A stretch of DNA of 64,000 nt, from positions 1-64,000 of the forward strand of contig JARXAE010000008.1 of assembly GCA_029866005.1 (NCBI GenBank). Reading direction: 5' to 3'. Below are positions 17,581 through 25,439 of the stretch, piece after piece (positions within the stretch are counted from its first letter, which is position 1; each line of letters opens with the position of its first letter). Source of the stretch: Fimbriimonas sp. GTDB lineage: Bacteria; Armatimonadota; Fimbriimonadia; Fimbriimonadales; Fimbriimonadaceae. The notes beneath the pieces are model-generated. The model had not been told where the DNA came from and did not search any database. It worked only from the letters and a program-made list of their open reading frames with translations. Both the position numbers and the translations under genes were made by a program.

Positions 17581-18129
17581 ATGCACGTGATTGACCAAAT
17601 CTTCGACCTGTTTAACAACCACGGTGGCTCACTCTATTTCGGAGAGCAGGTGACGGAGACGGAGCATGCCTTGCAGGCAGCTCATTTGGCGCGGCAGGCA
17701 GGGGCTTCTGACGAAGTGATTGCGGGGGCGTTGTTGCACGATGTCGGGCACCTTATGCACGGGCTGGGTGAAGATATTGCTCAGCACGGGGTTGATGGGA
17801 AGCACGAAGATGTGGGTGCGGAGTGGTTGGAAGGGAAGTTTCCTCAGGTTGTTCTGGACTGCGTACGGCTGCATGTGGCGGCCAAGCGGTACTTGACGGC
17901 TACTGATCCTGGGTATCTAGGGGGCTTGTCAGCGGCCTCTGTTGAGAGCCTTAGACTGCAGGGCGGTCCATTCTCTCCAGAAGAAGTCGCCGAATTCGAA
18001 CGAACCGAACCGAATTTTGAGACTGCGATTCAGGTTCGTCGCTGGGATGACGAAGCGAAAGTTGTTGGACTTGATGTTCCGGCCGTGGAGAGTTATCGGG
18101 ACGTGCTGGAGCGGGTCTATCTCGGTTAA
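17581..18129 (+). CDS. HD-domain protein with PhnZ-type oxygenase residues
   Basis: HD-superfamily metalloprotein of 182 residues. General HD proteins are phosphohydrolases, but here the order Y19, E22, H29, H53-D54, H75, H98, K102, D156 matches, with a nearly constant offset of five or six, the residues I recall for PhnZ, the mixed-valent di-iron oxygenase that cleaves 2-amino-1-hydroxyethylphosphonate. The Tyr-x-x-Glu pair (YFGE) and the HVAAKRYL, LQGGPFSPEE and RRWDDEAK segments also fit that group. I infer an iron-dependent oxygenase acting on a phosphonate or a related small molecule. No phnY, phosphonate transporter or C-P lyase gene is nearby. It follows feoAB and overlaps the convergent glycosyltransferase by 4 bases. 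Confidence 0.75.
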   Translation: MHVIDQIFDLFNNHGGSLYFGEQVTETEHALQAAHLARQAGASDEVIAGALLHDVGHLMHGLGEDIAQHGVDGKHEDVGAEWLEGKFPQVVLDCVRLHVAAKRYLTATDPGYLGGLSAASVESLRLQGGPFSPEEVAEFERTEPNFETAIQVRRWDDEAKVVGLDVPAVESYRDVLERVYLG

Positions 18130-19502
18130 GGTTCAATCATCTGAGCGATGACGTCCTCTTCTTCGGCCGCTTCGGTGGTTGTGATCGTGTGCCTCGGCAT
18201 CGGCCGGGAGACAGCCTGAACAGCTTGTGCCTTTTCGCGAAGAGCCATTTGAAGGTAGCGCTCTTCGGCACCAGGAGACACTGGCCAGACCGTATTGGCA
18301 GCCCAGTAGCTGTCTAGGAATTCGCGCCAGACTCTATCGTAAACGGCGATCGTCTGTTCGGCGAGATTTGCCCAATGGAAGTCAGTTTGAAGCCGTTCCT
18401 TAGCCTTGGCAGCCATATCACGAGTGTGTTGGGCATCTCCAAGCGCCTGGCGGATCCCCCATGCCAACGATGCCGGATCGTTGGCGAAGCTAGTCGTGCC
18501 CGTTACCCCATGCAGAACGATCTCTTTCAGTCCACCAGCATCCGAAGAAACAACGGGAACGCCAGCCGCCATACCTTCGAGGGCGACAATTCCAAATGGC
18601 TCGTACAGAGAAGGGAAGACCGCAACATCAGAACAGCGGTAGAGCTCGTGGAGCTGGCGTCCAGACATGAACCCAGTGAACTTCACGCTGTCGCCTAATC
18701 CTGCCCAGCGGGTGAAACTTTCAAACTTATCCCTAACTCCACCGCCTACAATGAGGAACTTGGTAGTTGGCTGTTCAGCGAGAACGGAGTGAACAGCGTT
18801 TAGAAGAACTTGAATCCCTTTTTCTCGAACGAATCGGCCAACGTAGATTACGATCTTCTCGTCGTCCTTTGCGTATTTGCGGCGCGTTTCAAGTCGCTCG
18901 GCTTCGGTCCAGTCGAATTCAAACTTTGCCGAGTCCACCCCATTGAAGATCACGTCGACCTTATCGGCGGGGGTGTTGAACAAGCGAACCGCCTCGCCCT
19001 TCATAAACTCGGAGCATACGATCAGCCGCCAGGCCTCGTAAGTGAGCCAATACTCCTGCTCGGCGATGTATTTACTGATGTCGCTAAAGATTCCGCCGTG
19101 ACGACCCCACTCGGTAGCGTGGAGGGTCGCGATGATCGGGAGCTTGTATTCGTACTTCAGGTTCCTCGCGGCGTCAAGCGAGAGCCAGTCGTGGGCGTGG
19201 AAGACGGTCGGCTGTCCGCCGGGACGCCAGTCTTCGAGCATCGTTCGCACCCGTCGATCGGTGGCCTGGTTGAGAAGCTGGATCTCGTGAACGAAGTCTT
19301 TGGGCTCTTCGTCAAGGTGGACGCGGTGGACATGAACGCCGCTCTCTTCAATCTCCTCGTCGGGAGCTTTGGGAGTTGATTTAGTGATGACGTGAACTTC
19401 GATGTTCTTCTTAACGAGCTCTTGAGAAAGTTCGTGAACGTGCGGGCTAATTCCCCCCACAATTCGAGGCGGGTATTCCCAGGAGAGCATCATCACTCGC
19501 AT
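18126..19502 (-). CDS. GT4 family glycosyltransferase, glycogen-synthase-like
   Basis: GT-B fold, retaining glycosyltransferase of 458 residues. The N-terminal half begins MLSWEYPPRIVGGISPHV, typical of the GT4 glycogen synthase and starch-synthase-like group, and has HAHDWLS. The C-terminal half has VIFNGVD, YVGRFVREKG and the nucleotide-sugar motif EPFGIVALEGMAAGVPVV. An extra tail from about 400 to 458 is charged and probably flexible. It may make glycogen or another alpha-glucan, or act in cell-surface synthesis; sequence alone does not decide. A TAAACT 6 bases before the ATG gives it its own promoter although it lies just behind rimM. Confidence 0.88.
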   Translation of the reverse strand: MRVMMLSWEYPPRIVGGISPHVHELSQELVKKNIEVHVITKSTPKAPDEEIEESGVHVHRVHLDEEPKDFVHEIQLLNQATDRRVRTMLEDWRPGGQPTVFHAHDWLSLDAARNLKYEYKLPIIATLHATEWGRHGGIFSDISKYIAEQEYWLTYEAWRLIVCSEFMKGEAVRLFNTPADKVDVIFNGVDSAKFEFDWTEAERLETRRKYAKDDEKIVIYVGRFVREKGIQVLLNAVHSVLAEQPTTKFLIVGGGVRDKFESFTRWAGLGDSVKFTGFMSGRQLHELYRCSDVAVFPSLYEPFGIVALEGMAAGVPVVSSDAGGLKEIVLHGVTGTTSFANDPASLAWGIRQALGDAQHTRDMAAKAKERLQTDFHWANLAEQTIAVYDRVWREFLDSYWAANTVWPVSPGAEERYLQMALREKAQAVQAVSRPMPRHTITTTEAAEEEDVIAQMIEP

Positions 19503-19508
19503 GCCGCT

Positions 19509-19514
19509 AGTTTA
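19509..19514 (-). promoter_or_regulatory. -10 element of the GT4 gene (leaderless type)
   Basis: TAAACT on the minus strand, 6-base spacer to ATG 19502. It lies in the 12-base gap between rimM and this gene. Confidence 0.5.
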
Positions 19515-20003
19515 TCAATCTTCGCCGGGTCGCATGCCGTAAATTAGCTTCACACGCATAATTTCTTCGTCTAAATCGATCTCCAAAATGAACTCATCCA
19601 CTAAAGGGATCATAATTTCGCCGACGAGGACGATCTGGTGTGCGGGGTAGTCCTCAATATCCGTGACGATACCAAGTTCTTCGCCTTCTTCAGTGACGAC
19701 CCTTAGACCGATCAGGTCTTCGATCAGGAACTCATCGTCTTCAAGTTCAGGTTCCCCTTCTGCCTCCATGAACTTCCATTGAAGCGCCTCGGCTTGATTA
19801 ATGTGATCGACGCCTTGGAGGGTTATCAGCGGACGATTTTTGTGGATTTGGAACTTCTGAATCACGAAGGGTTTGTCGTCGATAAAGACGGTGCGGCCCT
19901 TTTCGAAGCGGCTCTCGAAATTGGTGAGAGCTTCGACTTTGACTTGACCCTTAAGTCCAAAGGCACCTACAATCTGACCGATGCGGACTCTGGGTTCAGA
20001 CAT
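19515..20003 (-). CDS. rimM: Ribosome maturation factor RimM
   Basis: Binds ribosomal protein S19 and helps mature the 30S head. The N-terminal RimM domain has the RIGQIVGAFGLKGQVKVE opening and the C-terminal PRC-barrel contains EDLIGLRVV and PLVDEFI. I start at the ATG at 20003, giving 162 residues, because GGAGG sits 5 bases before it; an in-frame ATG at 20018 would place that ribosome site inside the gene. It is the last of the ffh-rpsP-khpA-rimM set. trmD and rplS, its usual partners, are absent here. Confidence 0.93.
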   Translation of the reverse strand: MSEPRVRIGQIVGAFGLKGQVKVEALTNFESRFEKGRTVFIDDKPFVIQKFQIHKNRPLITLQGVDHINQAEALQWKFMEAEGEPELEDDEFLIEDLIGLRVVTEEGEELGIVTDIEDYPAHQIVLVGEIMIPLVDEFILEIDLDEEIMRVKLIYGMRPGED

Positions 20004-20022
20004 GGCAGCCTCCGACATAGTT

Positions 20023-20049
20023 AAGCCCAGGTTGTAACAACCTGGGCTT
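20023..20049 (-). terminator. Hairpin between khpA and rimM
   Basis: A 12-bp perfect stem (20023-20034 and 20038-20049) with a TAA loop. The following bases on the minus strand (TTAACT) are a poor T tract, so it may attenuate transcription or stabilise the upstream mRNA rather than end it. Confidence 0.5.
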
Positions 20050-20069
20050 TGGAACCACGGATAAAACCA

Positions 20070-20309
20070 TTACTCAGTAACGATTTTGACGTATGCCTTT
20101 TCTTTGCTCTTGGAAGCAATTGCAGAAACGACTTGTCGGATTGCGGAAATCACGCGACCGCTTTTGCCAATGACTTTACCTACGTCTTCTTGTGCGACAC
20201 GTACGTTGAAGGTTCGAGTGTTGCCTTCGAGTACTTCGTCTACTTCGACGCTATCTGGCTCGGAGACCATTTGCTTGACAATTTCTTCTACGAAAGGAGA
20301 GTAGCTCAT
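20070..20309 (-). CDS. khpA: KH-domain RNA-binding protein KhpA
   Basis: Single type II KH domain protein of 79 residues with the GxxG loop as IGKSGRVI (47-54). KhpA proteins bind RNA, often with KhpB/EloR, and affect ribosome or cell-wall-related RNA. It sits 3 bases after rpsP, the usual place. Length and context are standard. Confidence 0.93.
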   Translation of the reverse strand: MSYSPFVEEIVKQMVSEPDSVEVDEVLEGNTRTFNVRVAQEDVGKVIGKSGRVISAIRQVVSAIASKSKEKAYVKIVTE

Positions 20310-20312
20310 AAA

Positions 20313-20663
20313 TTACTCAGCTGCCGGAGCGGATTCGACGGAAGTCTTTTTGCTGATAGCAGCAGTTCGCTTGTCGAGGAACTTGTACTTCGGCTTCTGT
20401 GAAGGTCGCTCTTCGAGGAACTTCGGAAGAATCTCCATCTTGTTCAGCAGGTAAGCAGCAGTTTCGGTAGGAACCGCTCCAACTCGGAGCCAGTGCAGTG
20501 CGCGCTCCTCGTCGATGCGAATTTCCTTTGGCTGTGAGATCGGATTATAGATACCGATGTTCTCAACAAAAGCTGAATTGCGGCCAGCTTCACACTTTGA
20601 GACGACGATTCGATAGAATGGGCGTCCTTTGTTTCCGAGTCTTTGAAGTCGAATTTTTACCAT
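20313..20663 (-). CDS. rpsP: 30S ribosomal protein S16
   Basis: Component of the 30S body. The N terminus MVKIRLQRLGNKGRPFYRIVV is diagnostic, followed by GIYNPIS and the ALHWLRVGAVPTETA segment. At 116 residues it is longer than the ~82 of E. coli, with a Lys/Ala-rich C-terminal tail. It lies between ffh and khpA in the same operon. Confidence 0.97.
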   Translation of the reverse strand: MVKIRLQRLGNKGRPFYRIVVSKCEAGRNSAFVENIGIYNPISQPKEIRIDEERALHWLRVGAVPTETAAYLLNKMEILPKFLEERPSQKPKYKFLDKRTAAISKKTSVESAPAAE

Positions 20664-20678
20664 GGTTCCAATTTGGTT

Positions 20679-22010
20679 TTATCGTCTGCGTTGGAGCTTG
20701 CTCATTCGGCCCTGCATCTTCGACATTTGTTTCATGCCTCGACGCATTTCGTACATCTGCTTGATCAGGTGGTTGACCTCTTCGACCGATGTACCCGAAC
20801 CCGCAGCAATGCGTTTCCTTCGCGAACCGTTTATTATATCCGGGTTTCCTCGCTCTTTGCTCGTCATGCTCAGGATGATCGCTTCTGTGCGGTTAATCTG
20901 CTTGTCGTTGATGTGCTCCATAGCGTCCTCAGGCAGGGAAGCGGCAAGTCCTGGGATGAGCTTGAGCATCGATTTCATCGACCCCATTTTCTTCATCATC
21001 GTGAAGCTTTGGAGCATCATATTGAAGTCCATCTGGCCTTTTCCAAAGCCTTGCTCCATCGACGCCATGTCGTTAGCATCGAACGCTTTCTCAACCTTTT
21101 CGATGAGCCCAAGGACGTCACCCATGCCCAGAATTCGCTGGGCCATTCGGTCTGGATGGAACAGTTCGAGAGCTTCGACCTGCTCGCCAACCCCGGTAAA
21201 TCTAACAGGCACCCCAGTTGCTTGTCGAACACTTAGGATCGCACCGCCTCGCGTATCTCCATCGAGCTTGGTGAATATGGCTCCTGTAACATTGACCCGG
21301 GCGTGGAAGGCCTCGGCAACACTAACGGCTTCTTGACCCGTCGTGGCATCCAGCACGAGGAAGGATTCGTTTGGATTGACGGCTTTATAGATGGCTTCGA
21401 GCTCATCCATGAGTTCGCCGTCGATCGTGGTTCGTCCAGCGGTATCGACGATGAGTACGTCGTTAAAAAGATACTTACATCGATCAAGAGCTTCTTTTGC
21501 GATGACCGGAGGCTTAGTGCCGTCCATCTTGGTGAAGACCGGAACTCCAACGGACTCGCCGAGAACTTCGAGTTGCTTTATCGCGGCAGGACGGGCGATG
21601 TCGCAAGCGGCGAGCATCGGCTTCTTCCCCTGGTCAATCAGCCACTTGGCTAACTTTGCGGTCGTGGTGGTCTTTCCGGAACCCTGCAGACCGCACATCA
21701 GAATGACGGTCGGAGGAGCGGACCCCCAATTGAACTTGACGGCCTCGCCGCCAAGCATCTCTTCCAACTCGTCTTTAACGATCTTGATAATCGTCTGATC
21801 GGCATTGAGACTCGAGAAAAGCTCCTCGCCGACCGCCTTCTCCTTGACCCGGGCCATGAACTGCTTGGCAACTCCGAAGTTCACGTCTGCTTCCAACAGA
21901 GCAACCCGAACCTCCCGAAGCATTTCGTTCACGTCGTCTTCGCTGAGCTTGCCTTTTCCGCGCAAACCAGCAAAAACACCCGAAAGTCTTCGCGTTAAGT
22001 TGTCAAACAT
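20679..22010 (-). CDS. ffh: Signal recognition particle protein Ffh
   Basis: GTPase of the signal recognition particle that delivers membrane-protein ribosome complexes to FtsY. The N-terminal helical bundle (1-85) precedes the G domain with GLQGSGKTTT, DIARPAA, DTAGR and the TKLDG motif. The M domain has the Met-rich RNA- and signal-binding region with GSRRKRIAAGSGTSVEEVN and ends in repeated Met/Lys/Arg. Its 443 residues are standard. A TACACT 9 bases before the ATG may be its -10. It heads the operon with rpsP, khpA and rimM. Confidence 0.97.
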   Translation of the reverse strand: MFDNLTRRLSGVFAGLRGKGKLSEDDVNEMLREVRVALLEADVNFGVAKQFMARVKEKAVGEELFSSLNADQTIIKIVKDELEEMLGGEAVKFNWGSAPPTVILMCGLQGSGKTTTTAKLAKWLIDQGKKPMLAACDIARPAAIKQLEVLGESVGVPVFTKMDGTKPPVIAKEALDRCKYLFNDVLIVDTAGRTTIDGELMDELEAIYKAVNPNESFLVLDATTGQEAVSVAEAFHARVNVTGAIFTKLDGDTRGGAILSVRQATGVPVRFTGVGEQVEALELFHPDRMAQRILGMGDVLGLIEKVEKAFDANDMASMEQGFGKGQMDFNMMLQSFTMMKKMGSMKSMLKLIPGLAASLPEDAMEHINDKQINRTEAIILSMTSKERGNPDIINGSRRKRIAAGSGTSVEEVNHLIKQMYEMRRGMKQMSKMQGRMSKLQRRR

Positions 22011-22098
22011 ATAGTTAAGAGTGTACCGACGCTGAAACGTTCACGTTCTGTGGAACGAATGTATAAGTGTTGGCTTCAAAGAAGAAGGGACGCTCAAT

Positions 22099-22299
22099 AT
22101 GGCCACGGAGAATGTAGAAATGAAGAAAGCCACTTTTTGGATGCTTGGTGTCGCCGCAACCGGCGCCCTTGCTTATGCGTTAGCGAGGAAGCTGCGCGGT
22201 GCCGAATCTTGCCCTGCTGGGAAAAGCTGGGTAGATGCTTGTGACGAGGCGACAAAAAGTCTCCAGTTGAAACTGGAGACTTTCCAGAAGGCGAGCTAA
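22099..22299 (+). CDS. Small single-span membrane protein, unknown function
   Basis: A 66-residue protein I do not recognise. Residues 11-28 (TFWMLGVAATGALAYALA) form one hydrophobic segment, followed by a basic patch and a polar tail with two cysteines (39 and 48). GAAGGGA about 11 bases before the ATG supports translation. It stands alone, divergent from ffh and convergent with the barrel-like gene, whose terminator hairpin lies in its last codons. The coding role of that end may therefore be constrained by RNA structure. Confidence 0.6.
   Translation: MATENVEMKKATFWMLGVAATGALAYALARKLRGAESCPAGKSWVDACDEATKSLQLKLETFQKAS
22255..22283 (-). terminator. Terminator of the gene at 22300, inside the small opposing gene
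   Basis: A 13-bp stem (22256-22268 and 22271-22283, minimal loop) followed on the minus strand by a T run. It lies 17 bases beyond the stop at 22300 and within the coding end of the plus-strand gene. Confidence 0.75.
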
Positions 22300-23367
22300 T
22301 TAGAAGCTCTTGACGATGTCAAAACGGAATCCAGAGACCTTTCCAAAGGCGTTTCCGGGCTGAACTCCTTGGATGAGGCCGAGTTTGAGCCACATTCCGT
22401 CGGTCCACCCGCCGCCTTTGAGTTGTTTAGGGCGTTGTAGCGGCAAAAAGGTTCCAAGATCGAAGGCTGGCTCGAACTGCCTAACTCCAAACTTGTCCGC
22501 AGTTGAGGAAGGGAAGTAGTACAGATTGAGTGAGAAGTTCGACTTAATGAACCCGGACGCATCGAATGCAACGGGTATGACCAGGTTAGTCATGCCGTAG
22601 ACTCCCGAACCAGGGTCCGCTCCGCCCGAGACGTCCGAATCGACTCGCAGTTGCCGAGTGAAATACAAACCGGTGGTGGAGCTGAATCGGGGAGAAACCT
22701 CGCCTTTGTAGTTAAACGCATACGAAGGTCCGCTTTGGCTGGTGAGCTCATAGCCCGCAGTGAGCATCTGAGACGTGCCGAGTTGGCTGCTGGTGGCTTG
22801 AATTTTAAAATTTTTGGCCGGGAAGAAGTCGAGAGCGATGTTCGCCTGCTTGTCCTTCATATTGGACGAGAGCACCCCGTTGATCTTGAAACTCGAGCTC
22901 AGCGGCATGTTCAGCCCGATCTGATACACGCCGGCAGTTGAGCCATCGGTGAGTTGAGCAGTGGGTTGGAACCCAAGGAGGGCAAAGGCTTTGGGCGACT
23001 GGATTGTAACAGGGTCGATGTCGCTAGCCGCGCCTTCTACGAGCACGTTGTCTCCCAGTTTTACGGTCGGAATCTCCGAAACCGCCTCACATAGGTAAAT
23101 GATGAGTTCGCTCGAGGACCCAGAGTATCCGACCGAGGTAATCGCCACCGACTTCCCACTTTTGAGTGTTGCCTTGAGTTTCTGAAGGTCCTTGTTCAAC
23201 TGGGCCGAAATATCGCCTACGTCCGAAAGAACAATCGCCATAACCCCACGTTCTGCAGACGGCTGATGTACCGGAACGAGCTTCGCAACTGGTGCTTTCG
23301 GCGAAGGCTGTTGGGCGCCCACCACCGAAAAGGCGGAAAGCAGGGCAATTATTGACGTGATTTTCAC
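22300..23367 (-). CDS. Secreted, beta-barrel-like outer-membrane protein, unknown function
   Basis: A 355-residue protein starting at GTG 23367, the point where a TAAGAT lies 7 bases upstream and a signal peptide (KITSIIALLSAFSVVGAQ) begins. An upstream in-frame ATG at 23409 would add 14 residues before the signal. Residues 20-125 look globular, with a Lys-rich stretch. From about 135 onward, alternating strands rich in Gly, Ser and Tyr continue to a final FRFDIVKSF. A terminal Phe is the recognition mark of Bam-assembled barrels. The number of strands and the function cannot be read from sequence. It is not in an operon. Confidence 0.65.
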   Translation of the reverse strand: MKITSIIALLSAFSVVGAQQPSPKAPVAKLVPVHQPSAERGVMAIVLSDVGDISAQLNKDLQKLKATLKSGKSVAITSVGYSGSSSELIIYLCEAVSEIPTVKLGDNVLVEGAASDIDPVTIQSPKAFALLGFQPTAQLTDGSTAGVYQIGLNMPLSSSFKINGVLSSNMKDKQANIALDFFPAKNFKIQATSSQLGTSQMLTAGYELTSQSGPSYAFNYKGEVSPRFSSTTGLYFTRQLRVDSDVSGGADPGSGVYGMTNLVIPVAFDASGFIKSNFSLNLYYFPSSTADKFGVRQFEPAFDLGTFLPLQRPKQLKGGGWTDGMWLKLGLIQGVQPGNAFGKVSGFRFDIVKSF

Positions 23368-23374
23368 AGTGAAT

Positions 23375-23380
23375 ATCTTA
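23375..23380 (-). promoter_or_regulatory. -10 element of the barrel-like gene (leaderless type)
   Basis: TAAGAT with a 7-base spacer to GTG 23367. It decides the start chosen for that gene. Confidence 0.45.
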
Positions 23381-23461
23381 GCGGAGAGCTGCTTAGATTG
23401 CAATATCATTGCTTTCTGATAATCATTATTATGACTGGTGCTTCAATCTCGTAGCTCAGTC

Positions 23462-24343
23462 TCAGCGGATTCTTTTCTCAGCAAGAGCGAGCAAATACTG
23501 CCCATAGTGAGTTTTCTGGAGCGGCTTACTAATTTCTGTCAGTTGTTCAGTCGAAATCCATCCCCGTCTGAATGCGATCTCTTCTGGGCAACAGACCATC
23601 AATCCCTGTCGCTGTTCGACTGACTCAACGAACTGGGAGGCCTGAAGCATCGATTCGTGCGAACCGGTGTCGAGCCACGCGTACCCTCGGCCCATCACCT
23701 CAACGTTCAATGAGCCTTCTTCAAGGTACAACCGATTAAGGTCAGTGATCTCCAATTCGCCTCGAGCTGACGGCTTCAAATCCCGGGCTTTGTCTATGAC
23801 AGAGTTGTCATAGAAGTACAATCCAGTGACTGCGAAGTTGGACTTGGGAACTTTAGGCTTTTCAACTAAGCCAATAGCTTTTCCGTCGCCATCAAACTCC
23901 ACAACGCCATAAGCAGACGCTTCGCGCACCGGATAGGCGAAAACCGTTGCCCCTGACGTTCGCTGGTCAGCGTTTCTGAGCAGAACTTCTAGGTCGTGAC
24001 CGAAGAAGATATTGTCGCCCAGAACAAGAACCGCAGGGTCCGAACCCACAAATTCAGCCCCAATGTGAAAAGCCTGCGCCAAGCCGTCTGGCGACGGTTG
24101 AACGGCGAACTGGAGAGAAATTCCCCACTGGCCTCCATCTCCTAGAAGCCGCTGGAACGATGCCTGATCCTCTGGAGTTGTGATCACCAAGATTTCCTTG
24201 ACTCCAGCTAGCATCAAGACGCTGAGCGGATAGTAGATCATCGGCTTGTTGTAGATCGGACAAAGTTGTTTGCTCGTGCCTAGGGTCACCGGATAGAGCC
24301 GCGTCCCCGAGCCGCCTGCGAGAATGATCCCTTTTCTTGCCAT
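23462..24343 (-). CDS. rfbA: Glucose-1-phosphate thymidylyltransferase
   Basis: Makes dTDP-glucose from dTTP and glucose 1-phosphate, the first step of dTDP-rhamnose and other deoxysugar synthesis. The nucleotide-binding opening [16 protein letters not shown], the [17 protein letters not shown] segment, VLGDNIFFG and [13 protein letters not shown] are diagnostic. The 293-residue length is normal. Its ATG overlaps the stop of rfbB by one base (TAATG). rfbC and rfbD are not present in the window, so the final sugar is unknown. Confidence 0.97.
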   Translation of the reverse strand: MARKGIILAGGSGTRLYPVTLGTSKQLCPIYNKPMIYYPLSVLMLAGVKEILVITTPEDQASFQRLLGDGGQWGISLQFAVQPSPDGLAQAFHIGAEFVGSDPAVLVLGDNIFFGHDLEVLLRNADQRTSGATVFAYPVREASAYGVVEFDGDGKAIGLVEKPKVPKSNFAVTGLYFYDNSVIDKARDLKPSARGELEITDLNRLYLEEGSLNVEVMGRGYAWLDTGSHESMLQASQFVESVEQRQGLMVCCPEEIAFRRGWISTEQLTEISKPLQKTHYGQYLLALAEKRIR

Positions 24344-25377
24344 TAGTTTCGTCCCCCGTAGTTGGTGTCAAGCCATTTCTGATAATCACCTGACTTTACG
24401 TCGGTGACCCAATCGTCATTTTCCAAATACCACTGAATCGTTTTCTGTATTCCAGTATCGAAGGTTTCGGTCGGCTCCCAGCCAAGTTCATCTCGGAGTT
24501 TCGAAGCGTCGATCGCGTAGCGCCAATCGTGGCCAGGTCGGTCTGCGACGTAGGTGATGAGGTGCGAGAGATCACCCTTCCCTGTCTCTTCACCCATCAA
24601 ACGACAGATGGTTTTTACAACGTCGATGTTTTTCTGCTCGGCATTTCCACCGATGTTGTACGTCTCCCCTTCCCTTCCACTATCAATAACCGCCATGATC
24701 GCTGAGTTGTGATCGTCGACGTAGAGCCAATCGCGAGTGTTCAGCCCTTTGCCATAGATTGGTAATGGCTTCCCTTCTAGGCAGTTCAGAATCATGAGCG
24801 GTATGAGCTTTTCGGGGAATTGACGCGGTCCGTAATTATTCGAGCAGTTTGTGATCGTGATTGGCAGTTTATAGGTTCGATGGTACGCCCGAACAAGGTG
24901 ATCGGAAGCGGCCTTTGACGCCGAGTAAGGCGAAGACGGGTCGTACGGAGTGGTTTCGACAAAGAGCCCCTCCTCTCCGAGCGAACCGTAGACCTCATCG
25001 GTCGAAACGTGATGGAACCAAGAAACTCCTTTTTGCCTCGCGGCTTCCAGGAGGTTGAACGTGCCGACGATGTTCGACTGAATGAACTCAGCGGGGCCGG
25101 CAATCGAACGGTCAACGTGCGATTCGGCAGCGAAGTGAATGATCACGTCAGGCGCGTACTCATTCACAAGCAAACTTGTCGCAACAGGGTCGACCAAGTC
25201 GAGACGAGAAAACTGGTAGTTTGGCAACCGATCGATTGAGCTCAGAGAAGCCAGGTTGCTTGCGTACGACAGCTTGTCGATACAGTGAAAGTGGTCATCC
25301 GGCCGCTCAGCGACGTACTTAACCAAGAAATTTGAGCCAATAAATCCCGCTCCGCCTGTGACCAGATACTTCATCAA
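24343..25377 (-). CDS. rfbB: dTDP-glucose 4,6-dehydratase
   Basis: NAD-dependent short-chain dehydrogenase family enzyme that converts dTDP-glucose to the 4-keto-6-deoxy sugar. The N-terminal [10 protein letters not shown] binds NAD. The active-site HVSTDEVYG and the YSASKAASD Tyr-Lys motif are present, as is NCSNNYGP. Two adjacent ATG codons (25377, 25374) could start it. It is first of the rfbBA pair and divergent from obgE. Confidence 0.97.
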   Translation of the reverse strand: MMKYLVTGGAGFIGSNFLVKYVAERPDDHFHCIDKLSYASNLASLSSIDRLPNYQFSRLDLVDPVATSLLVNEYAPDVIIHFAAESHVDRSIAGPAEFIQSNIVGTFNLLEAARQKGVSWFHHVSTDEVYGSLGEEGLFVETTPYDPSSPYSASKAASDHLVRAYHRTYKLPITITNCSNNYGPRQFPEKLIPLMILNCLEGKPLPIYGKGLNTRDWLYVDDHNSAIMAVIDSGREGETYNIGGNAEQKNIDVVKTICRLMGEETGKGDLSHLITYVADRPGHDWRYAIDASKLRDELGWEPTETFDTGIQKTIQWYLENDDWVTDVKSGDYQKWLDTNYGGRN

Positions 25378-25426
25378 TGGGATGTCCCCTTACTGTGTCG
25401 GTTTATGCCGCATGAACCTAAACCGG

Positions 25427-25432
25427 TAAACT
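25427..25432 (+). promoter_or_regulatory. -10 element of obgE operon (leaderless type)
   Basis: TAAACT with a 7-base spacer to ATG 25440 and no Shine-Dalgarno. Confidence 0.5.
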
Positions 25433-25439
25433 ACCTATT

